A stretch of 64,000 nt of DNA from Aradus depressus (taxonomy: Eukaryota; Arthropoda; Insecta; Hemiptera; Aradidae). The stretch covers positions 8,111,079 through 8,175,078 of the forward strand of contig OY759215.1 of NCBI GenBank assembly GCA_963662175.1, given 5' to 3'. The notes under the pieces are model-generated. The model saw only the letters and a program-made list of their open reading frames with translations, was not told where the DNA came from and ran no database searches. The position numbers were made by a program, and so were the translations under genes. Each line of letters begins with the position of its first letter. Positions within the stretch are counted from its first letter, which is position 1. This document shows, piece after piece, positions 1-10,118 of this stretch.

Positions 1-23
1 TTTACCTTCCAAATGACTCCTGA

Positions 24-132
24 CTCCCACAGTAGAGTCAGGCTCATGTCCACAAGAGCGACGGAAGAGCGCTCAGGTAGTAGGCCATAGGACTTAAAGC
101 CCGGGCATGAGTCACAATAAATAACTATATAT
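24..132 (+). mobile_element. SINE-A copy, 3' part only
   Basis: The 3' half of the tRNA-derived SINE-A family, recognised by the 'actcccacagtagagtc', 'agcgctc..gtagtaggc' and 'aaagcccgggcatgagtca' blocks that recur about 24 times in the window. The tRNA-like head is missing or lies outside the window. It abuts the MITE that starts at 133. Confidence 0.8.
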
Positions 133-726
133 CTGTGCTCACAGCGAATAAATTGGTAAGTCTAAATTTGTAACTTTTCAGGGGGAAGCACTTTATTACT
201 TTTGCATTAATCGTGTAAATCCAGTTTTTGTAATAAATAAATTATGTTTGCATCATTATTAATCATATATCTTCTAAATCTATAGGAGTGAATGAAAATG
301 AATATTGTTAATCCTTTCTTGGATTTTTCCTTAGTTACCTAATCATTCACCAGCACTTACCTAATTATTTACCATACTTATTGAAATACTCGTGAATGAT
401 GCCTCTCTAAAGTTGATTTAACCGAAAACACCCTCTTCACTTGGAATAGTCTGCCGTAGTGAATAAATGGTTAAATGCAGTTATCTCATTGATGATTCCT
501 CAAAGAAGTAGATTAAGTTGATTTAATCGAGAACATACACCATTTTACGAGATACTAAGAAACCCACATCTTTATAATTCCGAAAGTATTAGAGTTCTGA
601 GCTCTCAACTTCTTCACAGTTCTTCTCACCACTTCTCAGTGCGCAGATGGCTTGGGAGATAAGCACAGTACAAGTAACTCTTTTTGACCATTCTACGACT
701 TAACAACTTATTCCCTGTGACCATAG
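133..726. mobile_element. Palindromic-ended MITE (family D), copy 1
   Basis: Both ends carry an imperfect inverted repeat of the type CTGTGNTCACAG followed by NGAATAARTTG. A second copy in opposite orientation lies at 31008-31588 and aligns along its whole length, including the shared block 'cccaagccatctgcgcact'. No transposase is encoded, so this is best read as a non-autonomous DNA transposon of unknown superfamily. Its inner end lies only 21 bp from the donor side of exon B (748-905). Confidence 0.7.
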
Positions 727-747
727 ATATATGGATGTATGACTTAC

Positions 748-905
748 TTGAGTGCTACAGCTTGTTGTTGTTCTTCAGGAGATGGCAGGGTATGATCCGT
801 AGTGTCGGGGGCAGGATCCAGCCGCAAACTGCAGTCTGGTTCGACAGTGATGCAGCCCAGGGCTTCGGAAGAGGTCCAACGGCGAAGTTTGCGTACTGCA
901 GCTGG
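748..905 (-). CDS. Exon B of an unrecognised host gene
   Basis: On the minus strand the acceptor reads tttttgcag and the donor reads CTCAA/gtaagt, both near-consensus. The 158-nt exon is open in phase 0 for 52 codons and leaves two bases (AA) for the next exon, which would lie beyond the left edge. The translation begins PAAVRKLRRWTSS and ends PSPEEQQQAVAL. It is GC-rich against an AT-rich background and has no repeats elsewhere in the window. Exon A (10798-11051), upstream on this strand, ends in phase 0, so the two join without breaking the frame. I do not recognise a domain. The acidic, Pro/Gln-rich end suggests a disordered region. Splice sites and frame are seen; the gene model is inferred. 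Confidence 0.65.
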
Positions 906-1092
906 CTGCAAAAACACACAAACATGTTAGCTCATATCCTCATTAGACGAACAGGCATCATTCATTAGATTAAATATAATTAGGCAATCTACAATACACC
1001 CCCTCATAGAAACACCGCTCTGGAAACATTTTGGCAAAGCAGTAATAACAAAAGAAGTCCTCTGTTTTTCTTTATAAATTATTTATTATTTG

Positions 1093-1222
1093 TACCTTGA
1101 GCACTCCGTCCTTCGGGTGGGACGTTAATGGATAGTTCCGAGCCTGTACGATGTCAGGTACTCGTTAAAGACCCCTTAACTCTAGGTAGGCCAAATTTAG
1201 GACTCCCACAGAGTCAACCATG
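1093..1222 (+). mobile_element. SINE-A copy, middle part
   Basis: Contains the 'gagcactccgtccttcggg', 'gagcctgtacgatgtcagg' and 'tactcgttaaagacccc' blocks of SINE-A. Head and 3' tail are missing. Confidence 0.75.
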
Positions 1223-1244
1223 AAATGAAATGATCTACTAATAT

Positions 1245-1490
1245 AAATAAATTTTTCAATCGGTTCGTAATAACATTTCCCCTTAGTTTAGATTTTTAAA
1301 CGGACATGTAAGTGTCTGTATTTAAGTTTTGCTACGAAGGCGCGATGGGACTATCGATGTGGGTGAGGTTATCAATGCTTCAGGAAAAAAGCCCATAAAT
1401 TACATAATCGGTCAAAAATTTGATGTTGCTTTCTCACCGGAATTTTATGTTTTTCGCCCCGCACTGTATCTAAACATAGCAACTTGATGA
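1245..1490 (+). repeat. Dispersed repeat shared with 5935-6245
   Basis: A block with 'tatttaagttttgct' and 'atcaatgctt' followed by HC-like sequence ('aatcggtcaaaaatttgatg', 'tttttcgccccgcactg') recurs at 5935-6245 in the same order and orientation with moderate divergence. No coding potential is seen. Confidence 0.5.
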
Positions 1491-1491
1491 C

Positions 1492-1705
1492 GCATACTTC
1501 GGATGGGACGTTTAGCGATGGTCCCGAGCCTGTAAGGTACTGGATAAAGAGACCTACCGTAGGTGAATAAGCCAGTGTATGCTAAATTTAGGACTTCCAC
1601 AGATACAGACTAATGCCCATCAGAGGGACTAAAGGGCGCTTTGGTAGTAGGTGATATGACCTCGTAGTTAAAGCCCGGGCATGAGACAATAACTAACTAT
1701 AAATT
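1492..1705 (+). mobile_element. SINE-A copy lacking the tRNA head
   Basis: Starts in the 'cttcggatgggacg' block and runs to 'cccgggcatgagacaataactaac'. The tRNA-like head is absent (5' truncation, as expected for target-primed insertion). Confidence 0.8.
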
Positions 1706-1799
1706 TATGTTTTAACTTTCTCTAGAATATTTCTACATTTTTATTTCCATTTTATATAAAAAGAAATCGATCATAAAATATTTTATAGGTGAGATTTCG

Positions 1800-2260
1800 T
1801 ACTAAAATGGGAAGAAGAGAATGGGATCGTTCATAAAAGATGTACCCAGAGTAGTCAGAACAACAGGGTTCGGTTCGGTTTGCACCTTTTGGGTACGGAA
1901 CCCTAAAAAATTAACCGACATCTTCGGGAATCGGGAAAGTCACGAAGCAGCAGTTTTGGTTTGTGGAAAGAAAGAAAAGACCTTGATGGAACTGAAGTTG
2001 TTAGAACTGAATGGCGGGGAAACGTTAGCCTAATCCCGCCAAAACGACCCTCCCGCCAAGGCTGCTCAGACCAGATCTCGAGGTCACAACAGAGGTCACT
2101 GTAGGCTTCTCTCTGTCCAACGTTCCAACGGCCATTCTACGTCTATAACCATGTGAGAATAGGAGAAATGTAATCGCTCACACAAGTTGAGATTTCACAG
2201 GAATCTTACGTCTTATGACTCCCGGAATCCAAAATGGAGAAAAAAAAGTGAATCATGGGT
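1800..2260. other. Unassigned block with a common insect repeat motif
   Basis: Contains 'ttttgggtacggaaccc', a motif I associate with repeat tails in insect genomes, and a GC-richer patch at 2035-2150. The patch is open for about 36 codons on the minus strand after an AG, but no matching donor and phase could be found, so I do not call it an exon. Confidence 0.3.
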
Positions 2261-2396
2261 AATGTGTATTCCCGAGCGCAAATTAATCAACTAAGTTTCC
2301 GCTATCTCTTTGAAACTAATCACGACAAACTTCATATTAAATTTCGTTTCGATACATCAGCAGTTATGAGGGTTTTTGAGTAGAGCCCTTCTTCTC

Positions 2397-2428
<32 letters not shown>

Positions 2429-2798
2429 TTCCTTCGCTTATTTCACTGAAAATCGACAGGTTATGACCTCATGAGGTTTTAAATCTATTTATAACATTTT
2501 GTGCAGATACATTCACTACATCGGCAGTCATTGGGATTTTCGTGTTAAGATCCCCCCTTCGCTATTTCCGATAGACGATTTGGCTGGAAATCAATTTGTG
2601 TCATCTTTATGGGGTGCTGAATAGACAAAAACAATTTCGTGTCGATATATTCGTTCTATCGAGTTATCGTGTTCACAGTCATACGTACAGACAAAAAGAA
2701 CTTTTTTTTTAAACTTTTGGAATCAGTAAGTCGGAAAACATGAAATTCCGGTAAAAACTCAAAATATAATTTGTGACCTATTAAATAACTTCCCTTAA

Positions 2799-3378
2799 GG
2801 GGCCCTCACACTGGCAAAAATTTCGCTCAAAATTTTGAGCACAAATATTGAGCTTATTTTTGTACAAAATATTGAATGGTCGTGGACCCCTCACACTACA
2901 CAAAAATATTGCACAAAATTTGAGTGTTGACTAAACATTCGTGATGGAAGCACGGCGCATCGCGTTGTACTCAGCCATAGCCGCATACGTTTCTTGACCC
3001 AGGGCAAACCCGGAGGTTGAAAGTAGCGTAGTTGTATTGTGTGCAGTGTTGAAGGAGTCTTTAAATAATAAGAAGAAAAGAGTGTGGGTCAGGAATTATT
3101 TGAAGAAGCGACCGACCCATGGTCATCGTAACCTACTTCGCGAACTGAGCTTGGAACCTACACTTTATCAAAATTTCCTCACACTGCGCTCTCATGCTAC
3201 AAAATATTGACAGGTCCGCAAAAATTTTCTAAACTTTCAGAAAACTTTTGAACGCCCCACACAAAATATTGAATACCCATTTTTTTTGCACAATATTTGT
3301 CCTCACACTCTCAATATTTTTGCACAAAACCGACATCTTCAAAATTTTGAGCGAAATTTTTGCCAGTGTGAGGGCCCC
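2799..3378 (+). mobile_element. PIF/Harbinger-type non-autonomous DNA transposon
   Basis: The ends are a perfect 40-bp inverted repeat (2799-2838 and 3339-3378) that begins GGGGCCCTCACACTGGC. TTAA flanks both sides (2795-2798, 3379-3382), which fits the 3-bp TWA duplication of PIF/Harbinger and would also fit a piggyBac TTAA site. The interior coding remnant at 2944-3210 favours Harbinger. At 580 bp it is a deletion derivative that lost the catalytic region. AT-rich subterminal repeats ('caaaatattga') lie inside the ends. Confidence 0.8.
2944..3210 (+). pseudogene. N-terminal remnant of a HARBI1-like transposase
   Basis: ATG at 2944 opens MEARRIALYSAIAAYVS and meets a TGA at 2995; the same frame then resumes to a TGA at 3208. 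The second part contains KKKRVWVRNYLKKRPTHG followed by LLRELSLEPTLYQNFL, which matches the conserved N-terminal region of PIF/Harbinger nucleases (R-x-W-V-x2-W/Y-L-x2-R ... G ... LL-x-E-L ... F). In the family this part precedes the DDE catalytic core; here the core is absent, so the product would be inactive. It lies within the terminal inverted repeats at 2799-3378. The family assignment rests on motif recall, not a search. Confidence 0.75.
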
Positions 3379-3497
3379 TTAAAGGGGCTTTAATCCATAT
3401 AGCTGGGAAAATTATAGAAAATAAATAAAAAATCAGGTATATGTGACGTGTGGTCGCGCTTTGTGTACATAATAACTCCCGCCAAAGGGTATTTATC

Positions 3498-4305
3498 AAC
3501 TCAAATTTATTTTAAAGGATTTATACCAATGAGAGAAAGTCACATATTGATTTTCAGCCAAATCGCCTGAAGAGAAGGGTTTAGAGAGAGTAACAATTTA
3601 GATGATCACAAATAATTCGAGCTTAGAGAAGTACAATGAATATCGACTTTTTTTCTTCAAAAAAAAAAATAATAATAAGTTGTGAATTATAAAAAAAAAC
3701 ATTCTATGCGATACAATACGTTGAGGTGTGGCCACGGCCTTCACGTATCCGAAGCTAATGTCCATAGAAGAATTGTAAAGAAATCGGAGTGGTGGAACTG
3801 TGAGGTAGACTCCAGACTAATAGATTTGTTGAGGTTTAATACAAGTTTAACGGGAAATTTAACATTAACTGTAAGATTAAAAAAAGAAAAAAAAAAGTCA
3901 TCCTCAGTAACGGTCCGGTGAAGGAAGTGAACTGGGTACAGGGGAACTTGAGACACCTTGCACAGATAGCGAATCGAAAAGAACATATCGATATCGGAAC
4001 GCAACAGATCGATATATGCCAATTCTCTGCAACAGGATTTTATAAGCACTACTCATATCAGTTTTCAGCCATGTCGACCAAAGGGAAGTCAGGGGCTTTA
4101 CTACAAAAGCTCTAATAACTGTCTGTGTAATAAATGTATCGATACGGAATTTAGTAAAACGATTTACAAGTCTCTGAGAAAGACATCCATTGATTTTTAA
4201 CAAGATCGATAGATTATAGAGAGATATATGATAGATAGATTTCTGAAACTTAACTCATTAATTCGCGCTGGGGAAGTACATATCGCGTGATTCACCTAGA
4301 TCTAG
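3498..4305 (-). repeat. Two decayed HC copies, minus orientation
   Basis: 3498-3660 and roughly 3955-4305 carry minus-strand HC blocks ('tattgattttcagccaaatc', 'gtaataaatgtatcgatac', 'cgctggggaagtacat'). The short overlapping reading frames on both strands here are chance openings in repeat DNA. Confidence 0.6.
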
Positions 4306-4486
4306 CGAAGAATCAGTAGAGCAAAGAATAATTTGGTAAAAAAGAAATATTAGACAAAAAAATATAGTATTTTCAGGGTAGCTATTATGGTGCTTTAGGA
4401 GTGGCGAGGGATTACCTAAAAAACATAGCTTCAAATATTATTTATATATAATATAACGAACTAATTCGAGATAAATATTCACATAT

Positions 4487-4806
4487 GAGAGCGCCGGTGG
4501 TAGCTCAGTGGCATGCTTGCTTACTGAGCTCAAGATCGCGGGTTCAAAACCCGGCCGAGACCCTTAGTATATATCTGGAAGGAAAAAAAAAAATTGAACG
4601 TTGAGCGATGGCCCCGAGCCTGTACGATCCCAGGTACTAAAAGGTAATAAAAGCCTCTACCCTAGGGTTAATAAAAATTTAGGGTAGGCAAAACTTAGTA
4701 TTCCCATAGTAGAGGCTCATGTCCACCAAAGTGACGAAAGAGCACTCTGGTAGTAGGCGATATGACCTTGTAGTTAAAGCGCGGGCATGAGTCATAATAA
4801 CTAACT
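4487..4806 (+). mobile_element. SINE-A copy, near full length, with TSD
   Basis: Has a tRNA-like head with box A ('ggtagctcagtgg') and box B ('gggttcaaaaccc'), then the SINE-A body to 'catgagtcataataactaac'. A 12-bp target-site duplication 'atattcacatat' flanks it (4475-4486 and 4807-4818), showing insertion by retrotransposition. It is not a functional tRNA gene. Confidence 0.9.
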
Positions 4807-4819
4807 ATATTCACATATT

Positions 4820-5200
4820 GTTCTAAGTGATTTTACAAAGCGTAATATGATCACTATGGATATGGGATGCATCTATTGTGTTGTCAGCAACATCTATGAA
4901 AGTGGAGGTCTGGTGTGTCTGAGAGCTGAGAGGCAGACAAGTGAGTGAAGGGCAGACAAGGAGGAGAGCAGAGATGGTGGACCAGGGAAGCTGTGGTGGG
5001 AACAGGACCACAATGGCCTTGTTAAACCGAGCCCACAGCACCCGCACCCTCACCTGTCTTCGTACTTCCCCACCTCTACTAGGTACTAAGTACAGGGGAA
5101 GTCATGTCGGTGAATCGGCAAGATATTCCATGTTGAGTTTCATGTTTACCGATCCCCTGATTATAAAAATGTTAAAAAAAAGTATTCGTGGAAGGTAAAG
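4820..5200. other. Unassigned block; HC fragment at 5065-5165
   Basis: The first part (4820-5060) is GC-richer and not repeated elsewhere in the window. It has a good plus-strand donor-like site (gacaa/gtgagtg at about 4940) but no convincing exon. The second part is a minus-orientation HC fragment ('acaggggaagtcatgtcgg'). Confidence 0.3.
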
Positions 5201-5436
5201 TCTTGAGGACGCCGTCCTTCGGAGGGGACGTTTAGAGATAGCCCCCCGAGCCTATGCGGTATCAGGTACTCGTTAAAGATCCCCTACCCTAGGTGAATAA
5301 ACTTGGATATGCAAAGTTTAGGACTCTCACTGTAAAATCGGGCTCATGTCTACCAGAGTGACGAAAGAGCGCTCTGGTAATAGGTATTATGACTTCATAG
5401 TTAAAGCCCGGGCATGAGTCACAATACCCAACTATT
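5201..5436 (+). mobile_element. SINE-A copy lacking the tRNA head
   Basis: Runs from 'gacgccgtccttcggaggg' to 'cccgggcatgagtcacaat'. Diverged from the consensus by several indels. Confidence 0.85.
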
Positions 5437-5439
5437 TGA

Positions 5440-7090
5440 ATGAATGAAGGAAGCAGATAAGTAATAAAAGAAGATTGAAGAAAGAAAATAGAAAGAAAAC
5501 TGCTAACATCAAATAATAAGGCTAATTGAAAATTTTGAAAAGAAGCCTGTTCCAGAAGGCATCGGATCATAGAGCTCGGATCAGTCCAGGGCTACCCGTT
5601 CAGACAAAATTGATCCGAAAGTGTATATCACAAAGAATAAAAGCAAAATTTAAGAAAAGTAGAAGCCAAAATTAAAAAGCAACATTAAACAAAATTAAAA
5701 GAATAAATAAGAAGACGAAATAAAAAGAAGGTAAGGAAAAAGACGTCGAAAATTTTTAATTTTTGTGGAGAAAAACAGTTGACGGAAAACAAAATACATC
5801 CGAATGAGGGTTCCCAGAAGCCTTTGGAAGTAAAATGCAGGCATTTTAAGGAAATAAATCGAACAAAATTCATTAAATAACACTATTATGAATTGAACAA
5901 AGAGAAATTTAAATATTAAGGTTACAAAATTGGAACTTACTCCGAGCCATTCTAGATCAAACATTAAATGAAAAATCCTACTGATAAATAAATGTTTCAT
6001 TCAATTCGTAACTATATTTTACTTAGGGAATCGCAACAAAGCCACTTCCTTTAATGAATTAAGATTATTTAACGGAAATGTACAAGGGTGTATTTAAGTT
6101 TTGCTTGGGAAGCGCGGACTGAGTGAGGATATCAATGCTTAGGACAAGCGCCCATTAGTCGGCGCCCATAATCGGACAAACATTTCATGGTGCGTTCTCA
6201 CCATGTTTTTCGCCCCCGCACTGAATCCAAAAATAGCAACAACAATCCATCATCGGCAACTGAGTTTTCGCTGCCCTCAAAACTTGATAATTTCGTAGGA
6301 TCTTACAGGCTTTATCAAACCTCCTAACCTTTGCTTTTTAGAGTGGGTCTGAATACTGCGTAGACGTCTTGGTAGTAACTAGATACCAAATTTTCATAGG
6401 TAGATACTTGATCAGTTTATGAAGTGGTTGGTGGCTATAGAACGCCAGGTTATGGATAGCTACAGTTAGTAGACGATCTTCACTTCAGTTAAGATGTTCT
6501 CAAGCCAGAAATAAGTTGAGCATGCCTCTTTTATAGCTTTGAATAAGACCATCGTCAAGTTAAGCTGCAAGAATTTAATTGAAGCCAAAACAGGATTGGA
6601 ATGATAGAAGAAATATTGCTTTGCTTATAGCTCAAAACTATCATTAGGATTAAAACAGTACTCTTCGAAATATAGAGGACTTAAAACTCGTATCGAATTT
6701 TATGGAGTGAGAATCCAAGTGCCATATAAAGAAGGATGGGAAACAATCCTGAAACGGTTCTGTTAATTCTAACGCTATCCTTCGAAGGCAGTCAAGGCCC
6801 TTATACATGTTATTTTGCTAAATAAGCTTTTATTTTTCAACAGTAGTTTATATGGTGTCAGAAAAGAAAAGTGTCGCGAAAAGCCAAAACTCATTGTTTG
6901 CAAAACACAATAAAAGGTATGAAAAAAATCACAAGTGAATAGCATTAAATACATCATCATCATCATCATAGACGCTAGCCTATGAAGAGGAAACCGGAAG
7001 CACTCTCCTCCAGCCCACCGCTCCAAAGAGTCCCTCTTCACGGGTTCCAGTCATCATCTTCTTCTATAAGTAATTACAGAGATACACTCT
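5440..7090. other. Intergenic AT-rich DNA
   Basis: I see no supported gene. 5935-6245 repeats the block at 1245-1490. A short (ATC)n/(CAT)n run lies at 6953-6968. Open frames such as the minus-strand one at 5695-6000 are low-complexity Phe/Leu-rich sequence from AT-rich DNA. Confidence 0.4.
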
Positions 7091-7144
7091 CAACTTTGTC
7101 AGACAAAACTAGAATTGTTTGAGAATGAGAGAATCTTGAAGCAA

Positions 7145-7385
7145 GTGTTTTCAAATAATTAAAACAACTTAATCTTTTACAAACTGCCAGTATCGGTATT
7201 ACACCATTATCAGGTTTACTTATGAACTAAGGAGTTCATATGACAACGGTGAAACGCCGAAACATGTAGTTCATGTATACATTTCTTATGGAATAGACAA
7301 CATTAAACAAGGAAACAAATTTTGTTTTATTTATTGTAAGTTCCCACAGTCCACGTTTCTTAACTTAGAAGATACAAGTCTTTTC
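7145..7385. mobile_element. Penelope-related hairpin element, damaged copy
   Basis: A degenerate left motif ('tatcggtattacaccattatcagg', minus sense) faces a right arm with 'gacaacggtgaaacgccgaaacatgtagttc' (plus sense), followed by 'tggaatagacaacattaaac' and 'ttgttttatttatt'. The right arm matches those of the hairpins at 12036-12465 and 48245-48630. The hammerhead-like core is degenerate here, but the short self-complementary ACAUGU followed by A is kept. Confidence 0.5.
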
Positions 7386-7592
7386 TCTATTTCCGTCGTC
7401 CTTGTATAATAGCAATGAAAAATAAAGAATAATATAATTTAATTTGTTGCATGTAAGATGGATAAATTAAATGTTTTTAATTTGATTTATTTATTCTTGT
7501 TTTATATAATTTTTGAATTGTTTCTTTTAAATAAATAAAACAAACTTATTTTTAAAATATTGTCTATTCCACTAAAGATATATATACATATA

Positions 7593-7630
7593 TAACTACC
7601 GGTTTCGGCTTTATACCATCGTCAGGTCTA
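7593..7630 (-). ncRNA. Hammerhead-ribozyme-like motif (family P1)
   Basis: Minus-strand reading: core CUGACGA, one extra U, stem II GGU/GCC around an AUAAA loop, GAAA, a stem III whose bases ACCGGU are self-complementary, then A at the cleavage position, closed by a weak stem I (GU with AC plus one wobble). It lies about 330 bp downstream of the Penelope GIY-YIG fragment. Type I hammerheads with tiny stem III are known in Penelope-like elements. Activity here is unproven, and the extra U between the core and stem II departs from the textbook consensus. Confidence 0.55.
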
Positions 7631-7956
7631 GTTATGAACTAAGTCAGTTTGCAGAGAGCGACCCTTCAAATACATCTCAGGTCAAAGGGTGCTATTAGAA
7701 CTTGGGAGTCCCCCGGCTGTACCGTTAGCTAACTCATGAAATATTTCTTAACAAAACCTAGTTCTAAATTTACATAAAACAATGTCACTAGACTAATACA
7801 TGGAAAAATAACAAATAAATAAGTACAAATACAAGTAAATAATAAAAAATAGAAATAAAATTAATAATAATGTTAAGATTTAGATAACTTGAAACATATA
7901 TGGAACCAAATATTAATAACTGATAATACAAACATATATGTGGAAACAGAACTGGT

Positions 7957-8463
7957 TTAGGGTGTTAACAAAGGGGAATAGTTGAAATAAATTTGGTCAT
8001 TCATACAAATGTTCCTTTTGTTAGCTTTATTTATTTCTAATTGTTCTAAGCTATTAAGTAGCCTGCTTTTTGGGCAATGATGGAGATATTTGATGCCTGT
8101 AGATGGGTCGAAAGTGTGGCTATTGTCAATTATGTGGGTCGCGAATGTAGAACGGTTTCCTCGGTTCTTTATTTCGGCCGTGTGTTCTTTAATTCTTTCC
8201 CTAAAACGACGTCCTGTCTGTCCAATGTATAATTGACTGCACGTCGCACACTCTAGACTATAAACTCCGCTTCTATTTTCAATATCTGTTCTGTCCCTAC
8301 CTCTCTCTAGGCACTGGCTTATGGGATTGATAGTTTTAAACCCGATATTGAAACCTTCTTTTTTCAACTCTTTACCTATTTTTTCTGAAATTTTTCCGTG
8401 GTAAGTTAAGTTGTTTCTTTTATCCTGGTTGCTTGCACTATTTATATTAAAGAGCATGTCCAT
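7957..8463 (-). pseudogene. Penelope-like GIY-YIG endonuclease fragment
   Basis: A 168-residue open frame on the minus strand. Residues near 65-95 read GVYSLECATCSQLYIGQTGR and continue with RFRERIKEH, the Penelope-type GIY-YIG signature: GVY, then YIGQTGR with the conserved Arg, with a C-x2-C pair between them. THIIDNSH follows, typical of the end of this domain. In the family the domain sits C-terminal to the reverse transcriptase and nicks target DNA. Here the upstream reverse transcriptase is absent, so the ATG is only an internal Met and the copy is 5'-truncated. A second, more decayed relative lies at 40848-41113. Confidence 0.85.
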
Positions 8464-8590
8464 ATTAATTATTTTAATATTATTGGTATATTTTTATTTA
8501 GTTGCTATATTGCTTATTTTATAAAATTCTTTATATAGCTATTTTCTCTTTTATTTTATTTTATATGCTTAACTATAAAAATATTTTGTA

Positions 8591-8990
8591 AAAAAAAAAA
8601 AAAAAAAAACACTCATTAATATTTAAAGTAGATATATAGATATAAATACCGTAGATAGATATATATATATATATAGATACATACAGTAGAAGTGTTTTAC
8701 AAAACTTTTTTCCATACTATTACAGAAACAGGGTCCATACATGTAATGTAGCCAAGGCAAATAGCAGGAACATCTTCTCATATTTGCTTCTACTTGGTTA
8801 TAAAAGAACGGAGAACGCAGGGCAGACTTGAAAGGTAACAATAACAATGAATTTTAAGGGCTCGAGAAAATTAAAAACATATCATTACTGAAGTGGGTTC
8901 TTGTTCTTGGCTCATGTCCGATCCTTTAGAACGCAACTCCCCTGTGGTCCGTCAATTCACAAGATTAACTTCACTGGAAATTATTGTGAC
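8591..8990. other. Poly-A run and unassigned AT-rich DNA
   Basis: An A run (about 8590-8610) and short TA/GATA repeats (8630-8680) are followed by sequence with no recognisable feature up to exon C. Confidence 0.4.
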
Positions 8991-9014
8991 CGGTGATCCT
9001 TGTTTTGTGGTTAG

Positions 9015-9272
9015 ATCGGAGTGTTGAATGTCCGCCAGAGGTCACTGTCCGTAAACACGGATCCAAGGGCGGCCTTGAAGATCGATCCTGGGATCTTCTC
9101 AAATGGGATTATGATGAAGGAAAGGAACGTGCTTTACCCGCGTGCACGACGGCGGCATTCCAGCAAGGGGGCAACCCAGTCGAGCTCCACTCCAAGACAT
9201 GTGTCCCTTCCTTCAACCGACGGACATTCCAACATCCTCAAAGGAATGACTGAAAGGGCTAGTTATGTCTGA
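9015..9272 (+). CDS. Exon C: candidate terminal exon of an unrecognised gene
   Basis: An open frame starts immediately after an AG (the TAG at 9012-9014 closes the frame upstream, as expected at an acceptor) and runs 85 codons to TGA at 9270-9272. The translation begins IGVLNVRQRSLSVNTDP, is rich in Ser, Arg and Lys (YPRARRRHSSKG in the middle), and ends GMTERASYV. The last residues S-Y-V fit a class I PDZ-ligand pattern (S/T-x-V at the C terminus). The sequence is GC-rich and unique in the window. It lies antisense within the intron between exons A and B. A second frame (8993-9253) is also open, so the reading is uncertain. No clear AATAAA follows. Confidence 0.4.
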   Translation: MGVLNVRQRSLSVNTDPRAALKIDPGIFSNGIMMKERNVLYPRARRRHSSKGATQSSSTPRHVSLPSTDGHSNILKGMTERASYV

Positions 9273-9485
9273 GGACATTTATAGCGTGAGTCCGGAAACG
9301 CTTTATTTTTGTTTAACGTTCTTATTGTATTCGTTCTCGGTAGGCAAGGGCAAGCTCTCCACAGAATGCTTTGTTTTTGAACAACTGTAGTTTCAGGATT
9401 ACTGTTTGTCTGTATTTCTTCAAGGAGGGGGGAGAGATCAGGCTAGTAGTCATAAAAACTAACTCGTAGAATTTCTGCCAAACTT

Positions 9486-9546
9486 TCGGCACTGACTGTA
9501 TCTTCTTCAGGCCTATATTGACATATATGCATTATCAGTAAAGTAA
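9486..9546 (-). mobile_element. Remnant of an older hairpin element, left arm
   Basis: On the minus strand this has a 'cctgaagaagata...gtgccgaaag' motif preceded by 'catatatgtcaatatagg'. The matching inverted piece ('gtatatatgtcaatacaggcc') is at 10246-10267. The newer hairpin 9613-10235 was inserted between them. Confidence 0.5.
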
Positions 9547-9659
9547 AAACTAAATGGATAAAACTTAAAATATTTATAATTTAATTGTAGCGCATATAAT
9601 CTTACTAATAATTTCCGGGGGTATTGAGGGTCAGTCAATGAAGAAAACACTATTCAAAT

Positions 9660-9697
9660 GCCAACGTTTCGATATATTTCATATCATCATCAGGGCC
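9660..9697 (-). ncRNA. Hammerhead-like motif, left arm of family P2
   Basis: Mirror copy of the motif at 10119-10157. It has the core CUGAUGA, stem II GAUAU/AUAUC, GAAA, short stem III ACGU, U at the cleavage site, and stem I GCC/GGC. Confidence 0.5.
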
Positions 9698-10118
9698 TAA
9701 CAAACATGGGGGTATCAAGATTAGAAAAATATAATGGGTGATCGATTAAAATTATATATAGGTACATAAATATACATTCACTCATACAACTCCACATAAA
9801 TACATATATACATCCTAATACATATACACATTGATGAACAACAAGGAAACTTACTATGAATATAGATGGTTGAGGAGAAGGCATGAAGACTGTGAGGTCT
9901 TACGTTCAACTAAGGGTACAGAAGGGTCGAGGGTAACAGATAATAAATCCGGGGAAAACCACAGTTAACGGGACTTAAATTTGAAGAGAACTACTTACTG
10001 GCTAACAGATATTTTACTATGTAATGTATATTTATATAATGTATATTTATGTACCTATATATAATTTTAATCGATCACCCATTATATTTTTCTAATCTTG
10101 ATACCCCCATGTTTGTTA

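Larger units (their letters stand above)
2268..3420 (+). repeat. HC repeat, interrupted by the Harbinger derivative
   Basis: Typical HC sequence: 'gtttcgatacatcagcagtt', 'gggtttttgagt', 'gtgtcgatatattcgttcta', then 'gtcggaaaacatgaaattcc' and 'taacttccctt', continuing after the insertion as 'atatagctggg'. A 26-nt C run lies near 2402-2427. The 580-bp element at 2799-3378 splits it just before its end, so the HC copy is older than that insertion. Confidence 0.75.
7500..8463 (-). mobile_element. Penelope-like element, 3' part
   Basis: Reading on the minus strand, this comprises the C-terminal GIY-YIG endonuclease fragment (8463-7957), an AT-rich 3' region, and the terminal block with 'ccggtttcggc' (hammerhead-like motif, 7593-7630) and 'tattgtctattccac'. 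The same terminal block defines the non-autonomous hairpins elsewhere in the window. The reverse transcriptase and 5' part are missing. Confidence 0.7.

Noticed and set aside
3682..4203. Overlapping frames on both strands
   Set aside because: They fall in decayed HC repeat sequence and in A/T runs; no motif or codon bias.
4884..4940. Possible 53-nt exon (NIYESGGLVCLRAERQT) with acceptor ttgtcag and donor gacaa/gtgagt
   Set aside because: Too short to judge and no neighbouring exon of matching phase was found.
8993..9253. Alternative plus frame over exon C
   Set aside because: It is closed upstream by a TGA without an adjacent AG acceptor and has lower GC at third positions than the 9015-9272 frame; kept only as an alternative.
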